From Modicisalibacter sp033446685 (GTDB lineage Bacteria > Pseudomonadota > Gammaproteobacteria > Pseudomonadales > Halomonadaceae): a stretch of 64,000 nucleotides of DNA. Location: NCBI RefSeq assembly GCF_033446685.1, contig NZ_JAWQLY010000002.1, positions 429,884 to 493,883 on the forward strand, written 5' to 3'. Below are positions 15,750-23,823 of the stretch, piece by piece (positions within the stretch are counted from its first letter, which is position 1; every line of letters begins with the position of its first letter). Below the pieces are notes generated by a model that was not told where the DNA came from, did not search any database, and was given only the letters and a program-made list of their open reading frames with translations. Made by a program: the position numbers and the translations under genes.

Positions 15750-16391
15750 TCAGGTGGCGTCCGGCTGATGCTCCGGACGGGCCCGCTGGAAGGCCTCCAG
15801 CGTCTCGCAGCGCTCGGCGATGCGCCGGAGCGTCGGGTAGCCGCTCAGGTCGCACTCGAAGCGCTTGGCATTGAACACCTGCGGCACCAGGCACAGATCG
15901 GCCAGACCCGGTGCGTCGCCGTGGCAGAACGCGCCGGTGGCGGGGGAATCGGCAAGCGACATCTCCAGCGCATCGAAGCCCTCGGCGATCCAGTGGCGGT
16001 ACCAGGTCAGCTTGGCGGCCTCGTCGAGACCCAGCTCGCCGGTCAGGTACTTGAGCACCTTGAGGTTGTCGAGCGGATGGATCTCGCAGGCGATCAACTG
16101 GGCCAGCGCGCGCACCCGGGCGCGGGCCTCGGCGTCTGAGGGCAGCAGGGGCGGATCGGGATAGCGCTCGTCGAGGTATTCGCAGATCGCCAGCGACTGG
16201 GTCAGCCGCGCGCCGTCGTCGGTCTCGAGTGTCGGGACCAGCCCCTGGGGGTTGCGGGCGAGGTTGTCCCCGCTGCGCTGCTCGCCGTTGACCAGGTCGA
16301 CCGCGACCCGCTCATAGTCGAGACCCTTGAGGTTGAGCGCGATGCGCACCCGATAGGCCGCCGAGGAGCGAAAGTAGCCGTAGAGTTTCAT
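15750..16391 (-). CDS. maiA: maleylacetoacetate isomerase
   Basis: A 213-residue zeta-class glutathione transferase. The N-terminal thioredoxin-like domain begins YGYFRSSAAYRVRIALNLKG, containing the SSxxxYRVR motif of maleylacetoacetate isomerases. The helical C-terminal domain contains ADLCLVPQVFNAKRF. It uses glutathione to isomerise maleylacetoacetate to fumarylacetoacetate in homogentisate breakdown. It lies 12 bp downstream of fahA on the same strand and is the last gene of hmgA-fahA-maiA. The 3' end (15781-15937) is duplicated at 9645-9801. Confidence 0.93.
   Translation of the reverse strand: MKLYGYFRSSAAYRVRIALNLKGLDYERVAVDLVNGEQRSGDNLARNPQGLVPTLETDDGARLTQSLAICEYLDERYPDPPLLPSDAEARARVRALAQLIACEIHPLDNLKVLKYLTGELGLDEAAKLTWYRHWIAEGFDALEMSLADSPATGAFCHGDAPGLADLCLVPQVFNAKRFECDLSGYPTLRRIAERCETLEAFQRARPEHQPDAT
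15781..15937. repeat. 157-bp direct repeat, right copy (inside maiA)
   Basis: The right partner of 9645-9801, with 155 of 157 positions identical and the same orientation. Homology at the protein level continues to the stop codon but at much lower identity, which argues for recombination between alleles and against simple recent duplication. Confidence 0.9.
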
Positions 16392-16403
16392 CGGGGCCTC
16401 CGC

Positions 16404-17423
16404 TCATTTCGCCTGGTATTGGACGACTTGCTGGTCGATGGCGCCGAAGATGCTGTCGCCCTGACGGTCGAACATCTCGATGCGTACCCGATCGCCGAAG
16501 CGCAGGAAGGGTGTGGCCATCTCGCCATGCAGGATCTTCTCGACCATGCGCACCTCGGCCAGGCAGCTGTAGCCGACCCCACCGTCGGCGACCGGCTTGC
16601 CGGGGCCGCCATCGACGCCGGGGTTGGAGACGGTGCCCGAGCCGATGATCGCGCCCGCGCCCAGGTGGCGGGTCCTGGCGGCATGGGCGACGAGCTGCGG
16701 AAAGCTGAAGATCATGTCGGGGCCGGCCTCGGGCTCGCCGAACTTCTCGCCGTTGAGATGCACGGTCAGCGGCAGGTGGACCCGGCCGTCGTGCCAGGCG
16801 TCGCCCAGCTCGTCCGGCGTCACGGCGACCGGCGAGAAACTCGAGGCCGGCTTGGACTGGAAGAACCCGAAGCCCTTGGCCAGCTCGCCGGGGATCAACC
16901 CGCGCAGGCTGACGTCGTTGACCAGCATGATCAGCTTGATGTGGCCGGCGGCCCGTTCGGGGCTGACGGCCATCGGCACGTCGTCGGTAATCACCGCTAG
17001 TTCGCCTTCAAGGTCGATGCCGTGCTCCTCGCTGAGCGCCTCGATATCCGCGGTCGGCGCCAGGAAACGGTCGCCGCCGCCCTGGTACATCAGCGGGTCG
17101 CTCCAGAACGTCTCGGGCATCTCGGCGCCGCGGGCCTGGCGCACCAGCTGGACGTGATTCAGGTAGGCCGAGCCGTCGGCCCAGTGGTAGCTGCGCGGCA
17201 ACGGCGAGTGCAGCGCGCTCGTGTCGAGATCGAAGGCGTCCGCGGCCCGGCCGTCGTTGAGCTCGGCATAGGCTTGCTCCAGCCGGGGGGCGAGGGCGTC
17301 CCAGTCCTCGATGGCCTGCTGCAGGGTGGCGGCGATCTGCGGCACGCGAACGGCGCGGGTCAGGTCGCGGGAGACCACGATCAGCTGGCCGTCGCGGCCC
17401 TGGTTGAGTGTGGCGAGTTTCAT
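16404..17423 (-). CDS. fahA: fumarylacetoacetate hydrolase family protein
   Basis: A 339-residue FAH-family enzyme. Metal-site and core motifs are visible in DLEGELAVITDDVP, LIMLVNDVSLRGLIPGE, KPASSFSPVAVTPDE and GAGAIIGSGTVSN. In context it cleaves fumarylacetoacetate to fumarate and acetoacetate, the last step of homogentisate degradation. The length suits the shorter bacterial FAH type and not the ~420-residue mammalian type. It sits between hmgA (34 bp) and maiA (12 bp), all on the same strand. Confidence 0.9.
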   Translation of the reverse strand: MKLATLNQGRDGQLIVVSRDLTRAVRVPQIAATLQQAIEDWDALAPRLEQAYAELNDGRAADAFDLDTSALHSPLPRSYHWADGSAYLNHVQLVRQARGAEMPETFWSDPLMYQGGGDRFLAPTADIEALSEEHGIDLEGELAVITDDVPMAVSPERAAGHIKLIMLVNDVSLRGLIPGELAKGFGFFQSKPASSFSPVAVTPDELGDAWHDGRVHLPLTVHLNGEKFGEPEAGPDMIFSFPQLVAHAARTRHLGAGAIIGSGTVSNPGVDGGPGKPVADGGVGYSCLAEVRMVEKILHGEMATPFLRFGDRVRIEMFDRQGDSIFGAIDQQVVQYQAK

Positions 17424-17457
17424 TACTTCGTCCTTGTTGTCATCGGAAAATCGGTCA

Positions 17458-18768
17458 TCAGCGCTGGTCGGGGGTGAAGTGCGAGCGCAGTCCCGCCCAC
17501 ACGTCGACGTAGTCGCGCTGGCGGAAGTCGGCGTCCAGGGCGGCCGGCGTAGGCTGGTACACGTAGCGGCTCTCGAACATGAAGGCCAGGGTGTCGCCCA
17601 GGCGCTGCGGGGCCAGTTCGGCGGACGTCGCCTTCTCGAAGGTCTCCGCGTCCGGCCCGTGGGGCGACATGCTGTTGTGCAGGCTGGCCCCGCCAGGCAG
17701 GAAGCCTTCGGCCTTGGCGTCGTACTCGCCGTGGATCAGGCCCATGAACTCGCTCATCAGGTTGCGATGGAAGTAGGGCGGGCGAAAGGTGTGCTCGGCC
17801 ACCATCCAGCGCGGCGGGAAGATCACGAAGTCGATGTTGGCCATTCCCGGCGTGTCGGACGACGAGGTCAGCACGGTGAAGATCGACGGGTCGGGATGGT
17901 CGAAGCTGACCGTGTTGATGGTATTGAAGCGAGCCAGGTCGTACTTGTAGGGCGCGTAGTTACCGTGCCAGGCCACCACGTCGAGTGGCGAATGATCGAG
18001 CCGGGTCGCCCACAGCCGGCCCGAGAACTTGGCGATGAGCTCGAAATCGCCGGTTTCGTCCTCGTAGCAAGCCACCGGGCTCAGGAAGTCGCGCGGGTTG
18101 GCCAGCCCGTTGGCACCGATCGGCCCCAGGCCGGGCAGCTCGAAGGGGCTGCCATAGTTTTCGCAGACATAGCCGCGGGCCGCCTTGGCGCCGTCGGCGA
18201 GCCGGACCTGGAACTTGATCCCGCGTGGCACGACGGCAATCTCGCCCGCAACGACTTGCAACGCGCCCAGCTCGGTACGCAGCGCGAGCGTGCCCTGCTG
18301 CGGCACGATCAGCAGTTCTCCATCGGCGTTATAGAAGAAGCGCTCGGTCATGTCGCGGTTGAAGGCGTAGACGTGCACGCCGCAACCGGTCTGCGTCGTG
18401 GCGTCGCCATTGACGGCGATCGTCATCAGCCCGTCGATGAAGTCGGTGGGGGCATCGGGCAGCGGACGCGGGTCCCAGCGCATCTGGTTGGGATCGGCGG
18501 CCGGCTCGCGCGGCGGCGCCGTGTCCCATTGCCCCGCCTCGAGCGGACGATAGGCGCTCTGCGCCACCGAGGGGCGGATGCGGTACAGCCAGCTTCGCAG
18601 GTTATGGCTGCGCGGGGCGGTGAACGCCGAGCCGGTCAGTTGCTCGGCATAGAGTCCGTAGGGGCAACGCTGGGGCGAGTTCTGGCCTTCCGGCAGGGCG
18701 CCGGGCAGGGCCTCGGTGGCATGATGGTTACGGAATCCGCTTGAGTATTCCGGTTCGTTGTTGTCCAT
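17458..18768 (-). CDS. hmgA: homogentisate 1,2-dioxygenase
   Basis: A 436-residue enzyme of normal family length. The C-terminal cupin domain shows FPPRWMVAEHTFRPPYFHRN, then SEFMGLIHGEYDAK and FLPGGASLHNSMSPHGPD, which include the Fe(II)-binding His/Glu/His residues and the substrate loop. It opens the ring of homogentisate to maleylacetoacetate using O2. It is the first gene of the hmgA-fahA-maiA operon. The IclR-type regulator lies 176 bp upstream on the same strand and the promoter is expected in that gap. Confidence 0.95.
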   Translation of the reverse strand: MDNNEPEYSSGFRNHHATEALPGALPEGQNSPQRCPYGLYAEQLTGSAFTAPRSHNLRSWLYRIRPSVAQSAYRPLEAGQWDTAPPREPAADPNQMRWDPRPLPDAPTDFIDGLMTIAVNGDATTQTGCGVHVYAFNRDMTERFFYNADGELLIVPQQGTLALRTELGALQVVAGEIAVVPRGIKFQVRLADGAKAARGYVCENYGSPFELPGLGPIGANGLANPRDFLSPVACYEDETGDFELIAKFSGRLWATRLDHSPLDVVAWHGNYAPYKYDLARFNTINTVSFDHPDPSIFTVLTSSSDTPGMANIDFVIFPPRWMVAEHTFRPPYFHRNLMSEFMGLIHGEYDAKAEGFLPGGASLHNSMSPHGPDAETFEKATSAELAPQRLGDTLAFMFESRYVYQPTPAALDADFRQRDYVDVWAGLRSHFTPDQR

Positions 18769-18944
18769 GAGCGTTCCTCGTCATCGATAAGGGCAAGACA
18801 TGACCACGCCGCCAAATAGTTTCATTTGAAACTTTATAGTGATGCTAAGAGCTTGCCAATGACGGCGTCAAGCGTGACGCGCCGAGCCGTCGTCATTGCC
18901 CCGCACGGCACCGACTGCTCACGTTTGAAACGGCCGATGACGGC

Positions 18945-19616
18945 TCATGCCAAGAGGTCGGCAAGTTGGTACGCACATGTCTTTACCGCGCCGGCGGCCG
19001 CTTCAGCGTCCAGGTCGTCCAGCGCGACCACGCCGATGCTGCCCTCGAAGCCCGAGCGCGAGGACTTGCCCGCGAGCGGGCAGGCCACGCCGACGGCGCC
19101 GCGCTGCAACTGACCGCGGGTGATGCTGTAGCCCTGCTGGCGGGCCGTGCGGATCTCGCTGCTGTCCGTCTCGCTCTCGGGGCGCGCGGAAAGGATGGCG
19201 ATGCCGGCCGCGCCGATGGCCAGCGGGTGGCGGCTACCGACCCGGTAGCCGACCCGCAGCAAGCCGTCTTCCGGTTCGGCCACCATCAGGGCCACGCACT
19301 CCTCGCCCTGGGCGGCCGAAAGATAGGCCGTGGCGTGAGTGTCCCGGGCCAGCCGGCGCAGCAGGGGCTCGGTCACGCTGCGCAGTTGCGGTTCGAACTG
19401 AGACGCCAGGGCAAGAATGCCGCCACCCAGGCAAATGGCGCCGTCCTCCTTCCGATACGCCAGGGCGTTGGCTTCAAGCGTCGCCACGATGCGATAGACG
19501 ATGGCGCGATTGATGGCGAGTTCCGTCGCCAGCTCCGCAATGCTCAGGCCACCAGGGTGGCGTGCGATGATCTTGAGTGCGTGGAGCCCCCGGTCGAGGG
19601 TTTGCAATTGGCTCAT
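18945..19616 (-). CDS. IclR-family regulator, probable HmgR
   Basis: A 223-residue protein with an N-terminal winged helix (GLSIAELATELAINRAIVYRIVATLEAN) and a C-terminal IclR effector domain (ATAYLSAAQGEECVALMVAE, then HPLAIGAAGIAILSARP). It is slightly short for the family. In Pseudomonas putida an IclR-type HmgR controls hmgABC with homogentisate as inducer. The same regulator type next to hmgA suggests the same job here. Because it is also divergent from the P450 gene, it may control both operons. Candidate operators lie at 19692-19736. Confidence 0.8.
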   Translation of the reverse strand: MSQLQTLDRGLHALKIIARHPGGLSIAELATELAINRAIVYRIVATLEANALAYRKEDGAICLGGGILALASQFEPQLRSVTEPLLRRLARDTHATAYLSAAQGEECVALMVAEPEDGLLRVGYRVGSRHPLAIGAAGIAILSARPESETDSSEIRTARQQGYSITRGQLQRGAVGVACPLAGKSSRSGFEGSIGVVALDDLDAEAAAGAVKTCAYQLADLLA

Positions 19617-19694
19617 CGTTCGTGACTCGTCATGACTGAATTAAACGCCCTTTAGACTTTGGGCTAGAGAGCCCGCTGTGGGCCCGCTTTCCGC

Positions 19695-19708
19695 TTGACC
19701 CTGATCAA
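19695..19708. promoter_or_regulatory. candidate FNR/Anr box before the P450 gene
   Basis: TTGACCCTGATCAA matches the FNR/Anr pattern TTGAY-N4-RTCAA. It is part of a larger perfect 20-bp palindrome, CGCTTGACCCTGATCAAGCG (19692-19711), in the IclR/P450 intergenic region. A near-identical box occurs at 53481-53494. Confidence 0.45.
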
Positions 19709-19719
19709 GCGCTTACCTA

Positions 19720-19736
19720 TGTTCGTTCACAGAACA
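19720..19736. promoter_or_regulatory. candidate IclR-type operator
   Basis: TGTTC and GAACA form an inverted repeat with a 7-base spacer (TGTTCGTTCACAGAACA), 45 bp before the P450 start codon and 104 bp from the IclR start. IclR-family sites are often short GTTC/GAAC palindromes, so this is the best candidate in the region. Confidence 0.35.
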
Positions 19737-19781
19737 AGGCTTTTCAATAAAAGTAAAACATAGCGCAAGACGAGGCCCGCC

Positions 19782-22130
19782 ATGCCCACGCCCCGGACCC
19801 CGCCGCTCGCTGCAGGGGAACGCTGCCCTTTCAGTGCTGCCGGTTCAGGCCCTGTCGCCGAATCGCCGAATGGTTGCCCCGTTTCCCCCCGGGCCGCGAC
19901 GTTCGACCCGTTCGAGCGCGACTATCAGCTCGATCCGGCCGAGGCCCTGCGCTGGTCGCGCGATCAGGAACCGGTGTTCTACAGCCCCAGGCTGGGCTAT
20001 TGGGTCGTCAGCCGCTATGCCGATGTGAAGGCCATCTTCCGCGACAACCGGACGTTCTCGCCGTCCATCGCGCTGGAGAAGATCACCCCGGTCTCGCAGG
20101 CTGCCCAGGACACGCTCAAGCGCTACGGCTATGCCATGAATCGCACGCTGGTCAACGAGGACGAGCCGGCGCACATGGAGCGGCGCCGGGCGCTGATGAA
20201 ATCCTTCGAGCTTGAGGAATTGGCGCACCACGAGGCCATGGTGCGCCGCCTGACGCGCGAGTCCCTGGATCGGCTGGTCGACCAGGGCGAGGCCGAACTG
20301 GTCGACGAGATGCTCTGGGAGATCCCGCTGACGGTGGCCCTGCACTTTCTCGGGGTGCCCGAGGAGGACATGGACACCCTGCGCGAGTATTCCATTGCGC
20401 ACACCGTGAATACCTGGGGCCGTCCATCGCCGCAAGAGCAGGTCGCCGTCGCACAAGCGGTGGGCAAGTTCTGGCAATACGCCGGCCAGGTCCTGGATAG
20501 GATGCGCCAGGACCCGTCCGGTCATGGCTGGATGAAATATGCCATTCGCCGCCAGCAGGAACTGCCGGAGGTGGTCACCGACTCCTACCTGCACTCGATG
20601 ATGATGGCCGGCATCGTGGCTGCGCACGAGACCACCGCCCACGCCGCCGCCAACATGCTGCGGCTGTTGCTGGAAAACCGCACGGTGTGGGAGGACCTGT
20701 GCGCCAACCCCTCGCTGATTCCCAACGCCGTGGAAGAGTGCCTGCGTCTGTCGGGGTCCGTTGCCGCCTGGCGGCGAATCGCCACCACCGAGACTCGCAT
20801 CGGCGACGTGCCGATCCCCAGGGGAGCCAAGCTGCTGATCGTCAGCGCTTCGGCGAACCATGACGAGCGTCATTTCGAGAACCCCGACGTCCTGGACATC
20901 TACCGCGACAACACGACGGATCACCTGACGTTCGGCTATGGCAGCCACCAGTGCATGGGCAAGAACCTGGCGCGCATGGAGATGCGCATCTTCCTCGAGG
21001 AGTTCACCCGCCGCCTGCCGCACATGGAGCTCGTCCCGGACCAGACCTTCACCTTCGTCCCGAATACCTCCTTCCGTGGTCCGGAGCATTTGTGGGTGCG
21101 TTGGGACCCGGCCGCCAACCCCGAACGCCGCGATGCCTCGCTACGCGAGCGGGGCCGCGACTTCCCCCTGGGTGCGCCCTCCAAGCGAGACGCCGAGCGC
21201 GAGGTCGTGGTCACCCAGGCCGTGGGTGAAGCCAGGAACGTCCTGCGGCTGGAACTCGCCGATCCGGACGGCCGGGCGCTGCCACGCTGGACCCCGGGCG
21301 CGCACGTCGAGGTGGTGATAGGCGACTACACCCGCAAATACTCGCTGTGCGGCGATCCCGACGACGACCGCCACCTGCAGATAGCGATCCGCCGGGAATC
21401 GCCGGGGCGCGGCGGTTCCCGTCACATCCATGACACCGTCAAGCCGGGCACACGGCTGCGCCTGCGGGGGCCGCGTAACCACTTCCGCCTGGACGAGAGT
21501 GCCGTGAGCTACCTGCTGATCGCCGGCGGGATCGGCATCACGCCGATCATCGCGATGGCCGACCGGCTCAAGCGGCTCGGCAAGGACTACGTCATTCACT
21601 ACTGCGGTCGCTCCCGGGCTACCATGCCCCTGCTGGAGCGGCTGGCGCGCGATCACGGCGCCCGGCTGCAGCTCTATCCTGGCGATGAAGGGCGGCGCAT
21701 CGAGCTATCCACTATCCTGGCCGACCGCGGTCAGGCCCAGGTATATGCCTGCGGCCCCGAACGCCTGCTCGATGCCTTGGCGGCCAGCGCCGGAGATGCC
21801 TCGGAGTGCATCCATGTGGAGCACTTCTCGGCGAGTGGCGCGGCCCTGGTTCCCAGCCAGGAGCATGCCTTCGAGGTGGTGCTCGGCGATTCCGAATTGA
21901 ACGTCCCCGTCGCCGCCGACCAGACCGTGCTGCAGGCCTTGCGCGGCGTGGGGGTCGACGTGCCCAGCGACTGCGAGGAGGGGCTTTGCGGTACCTGCGA
22001 GGTGGCCGTGCTTGACGGGGAGGTCGATCATCGCGACAAGGTGCTGACCGCGCAGGAGCGAGCCGCCAACCGGCGCATGATGACCTGCTGCTCACGGGCC
22101 CGGGGCGGCAAGCTTGTCCTGGGTATCTGA
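19782..22130 (+). CDS. self-sufficient cytochrome P450 monooxygenase, CYP116B type
   Basis: A 782-residue fusion. The P450 domain (about 1-450) has the I-helix region AAHETTAHAA, the ExxR motif in EECLRLS, and the haem loop FGYGSHQCMGKN with Cys391 as ligand. A phthalate-dioxygenase-reductase-type module follows: an FMN domain around YSLCGDP, an NADH domain around LLIAGGIGITPIIAMADRL, and a C-terminal plant-type 2Fe-2S domain with Cys731, 736, 739 and 769 (CEEGLCGTC...CC). NAD(P)H electrons pass through FMN and 2Fe-2S to haem within one chain. It is divergent from the IclR regulator and upstream of TRAP transporter genes. The substrate is unknown. An aromatic acid that yields homogentisate is plausible from context. 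Confidence 0.92.
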   Translation: MPTPRTPPLAAGERCPFSAAGSGPVAESPNGCPVSPRAATFDPFERDYQLDPAEALRWSRDQEPVFYSPRLGYWVVSRYADVKAIFRDNRTFSPSIALEKITPVSQAAQDTLKRYGYAMNRTLVNEDEPAHMERRRALMKSFELEELAHHEAMVRRLTRESLDRLVDQGEAELVDEMLWEIPLTVALHFLGVPEEDMDTLREYSIAHTVNTWGRPSPQEQVAVAQAVGKFWQYAGQVLDRMRQDPSGHGWMKYAIRRQQELPEVVTDSYLHSMMMAGIVAAHETTAHAAANMLRLLLENRTVWEDLCANPSLIPNAVEECLRLSGSVAAWRRIATTETRIGDVPIPRGAKLLIVSASANHDERHFENPDVLDIYRDNTTDHLTFGYGSHQCMGKNLARMEMRIFLEEFTRRLPHMELVPDQTFTFVPNTSFRGPEHLWVRWDPAANPERRDASLRERGRDFPLGAPSKRDAEREVVVTQAVGEARNVLRLELADPDGRALPRWTPGAHVEVVIGDYTRKYSLCGDPDDDRHLQIAIRRESPGRGGSRHIHDTVKPGTRLRLRGPRNHFRLDESAVSYLLIAGGIGITPIIAMADRLKRLGKDYVIHYCGRSRATMPLLERLARDHGARLQLYPGDEGRRIELSTILADRGQAQVYACGPERLLDALAASAGDASECIHVEHFSASGAALVPSQEHAFEVVLGDSELNVPVAADQTVLQALRGVGVDVPSDCEEGLCGTCEVAVLDGEVDHRDKVLTAQERAANRRMMTCCSRARGGKLVLGI

Positions 22131-22224
22131 AGGGGAGGGCGCGCCGTGCTGCTCCTGGGCCTGACGGCCATACAACAATACCAATCCATCATTCCGCCCG
22201 CGCGGAACAATCAGGGAGTCTCCT

Positions 22225-23253
22225 GTGAACAACAACACTTCGAAGCTCGCCACGCTCGCCTGCGGCGCCACGCTACTCCTGGCGGGAACCGCGTCCGCCC
22301 AGACCACGCTCAAGGTCAGCCACTACCTGCCGTCGGTACATGGCATCCACACCGATTTCATCGTGCCCTGGACGGAGCAGGTGACCGCCTGCACCAACGG
22401 TGAGGTCCAGTTCGAGATCTACCCGGGCGGCACCCAACTGGGCAACGTCGCCAAGCAGCAGGAACAGGTGATGGCCGGGGTCGTGGATATCGCCCATGGC
22501 CTTCAAGGCATCCCGCGCGGACGCTTCCCACGGACGTCGCTGATCGAGCTGCCCTTCCTGACCCGCGACGCCGGCGCCGCCAGCGAGACCCTCTGGCAGA
22601 TGTACCCCGACTACCTGGCTCCGGAATATCGTGGGCTCAAGGTGTTGGCGCTGCACGCCCATAACGGCGGACTCATCCACACCGCGGACAAGAAGGTGCA
22701 AACCATGGAGGACATGCAGGGGCTGCGTCTGCGCACCCCGAGTCCCGCTGTTTCCCAGATGCTCACGGCGCTGGGTGCCACGCCGCAGGGGCTGCCGCCG
22801 GGCGAGGTCTACGAGAACATCCAGAAGCATGTGATCGACGGTACGGTGTTTCCCTGGGATCCGGTGAAATCCTTCGGCCTGAACGAGGTGCTCGACTATC
22901 ACCTGGATGCCGGTGCCTACACGGTGCCGTTCTTCTTCGTGATGAATCAGCGCAAGTACGACTCCCTGCCCGAGAACGTCCAGGCGTGCATCGACGAGGC
23001 ATCCGGCGATTCGCTGGTGGCCAAGTTCGGTGACTGGTGGGACAAATGGGATGCCGCGGGTCGCGAGGAGGCCGAGGCGTCCGGCGATGTCATCACCCAT
23101 CTCTCGGACGCCGAGCGCCAGCGTTGGCGTGAAACGCTGCAGCCCGTTACCGAGGCCTATATCGAGGAGACGGCCAACCAGGGGGTCGACAACGCACGCG
23201 AGATCTATGAGCGCATGCGTGAACTGCTCGCCGAGAAGCAACAGCAACAATAA
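22225..23253 (+). CDS. dctP: TRAP transporter solute-binding protein
   Basis: A 342-residue DctP-type periplasmic binding protein with a Sec signal peptide ending ...GTASA at about residue 27. Features are LKVSHYLPSVHGIHTDFIVPW at the mature N-terminus, the QGLRLRTPSPAVSQMLTALGATPQGLPPGEVYENIQKHVIDGT substrate-binding region with the conserved Arg, and a helical C-terminus. The GTG start has GGGAG upstream. It captures an organic acid for the DctQM permease encoded downstream. It lies 94 bp after the P450 and is probably co-transcribed with it, so the ligand is likely the P450 substrate. Confidence 0.9.
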   Translation: MNNNTSKLATLACGATLLLAGTASAQTTLKVSHYLPSVHGIHTDFIVPWTEQVTACTNGEVQFEIYPGGTQLGNVAKQQEQVMAGVVDIAHGLQGIPRGRFPRTSLIELPFLTRDAGAASETLWQMYPDYLAPEYRGLKVLALHAHNGGLIHTADKKVQTMEDMQGLRLRTPSPAVSQMLTALGATPQGLPPGEVYENIQKHVIDGTVFPWDPVKSFGLNEVLDYHLDAGAYTVPFFFVMNQRKYDSLPENVQACIDEASGDSLVAKFGDWWDKWDAAGREEAEASGDVITHLSDAERQRWRETLQPVTEAYIEETANQGVDNAREIYERMRELLAEKQQQQ

Positions 23254-23325
23254 GCGACGGAACCTTCCTGAACGGACCGGCGCCAGTTACGGCGCCGGAA
23301 TGTCGTTAGCGATGCGAGTTCTTGT

Positions 23326-23823
23326 ATGAATTATCTGATAGCGGGGTTGCGGTCGCTCGTCACGCTGTCCGCGGTGACGGGAGTCGCCGCCTACGCGGCG
23401 GCCGCCTTGTTGACCGTGGCCGACGTCATCGGCCGCCAGCTGGGCCACGCCGTGCCCGGCGTCGTCGATCTGGTCCAGCTGTTCGTGCTGGGCGGCGCCT
23501 GGCTGGTCATTCCCTACGCCTTCATGACCGGGGCGCACGTGGGGGTGGACCTGCTCGTCGAGTCGCTGCCCCGCCGGCTGACGGGCGTGATGCGCGGCGT
23601 CGCGGGGCTCGCGGCCATGGCGCTGCTGGCGATGATGCTCTACTTCTGTCACGCCACCTTCCAGCAGCAGATGATGTTCGGTGATCGCTCTCAACAGTTG
23701 GGCATCCCGATCTTCTACTACTGGCTGCCGCTGCTATTTGGCATCGGACTCTCCATCGTCGGGGTCGCGCTGGGACTGACGCCGTCTCGACAGCCGGTCC
23801 CCTCGACGGAGGCAAGCCCATGA
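23326..23823 (+). CDS. dctQ: TRAP transporter small membrane subunit
   Basis: A 165-residue protein with four predicted membrane helices, typical of DctQ. It has a TVADVIGRQLGHAVPGVVDLVQ segment and the GAHVGVDLLVESLP motif common in the family. The ribosome binding site is weak. Its stop overlaps the dctM start (ATGA at 23820-23823), so expression of the two membrane subunits is coupled. Confidence 0.88.
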   Translation: MNYLIAGLRSLVTLSAVTGVAAYAAAALLTVADVIGRQLGHAVPGVVDLVQLFVLGGAWLVIPYAFMTGAHVGVDLLVESLPRRLTGVMRGVAGLAAMALLAMMLYFCHATFQQQMMFGDRSQQLGIPIFYYWLPLLFGIGLSIVGVALGLTPSRQPVPSTEASP

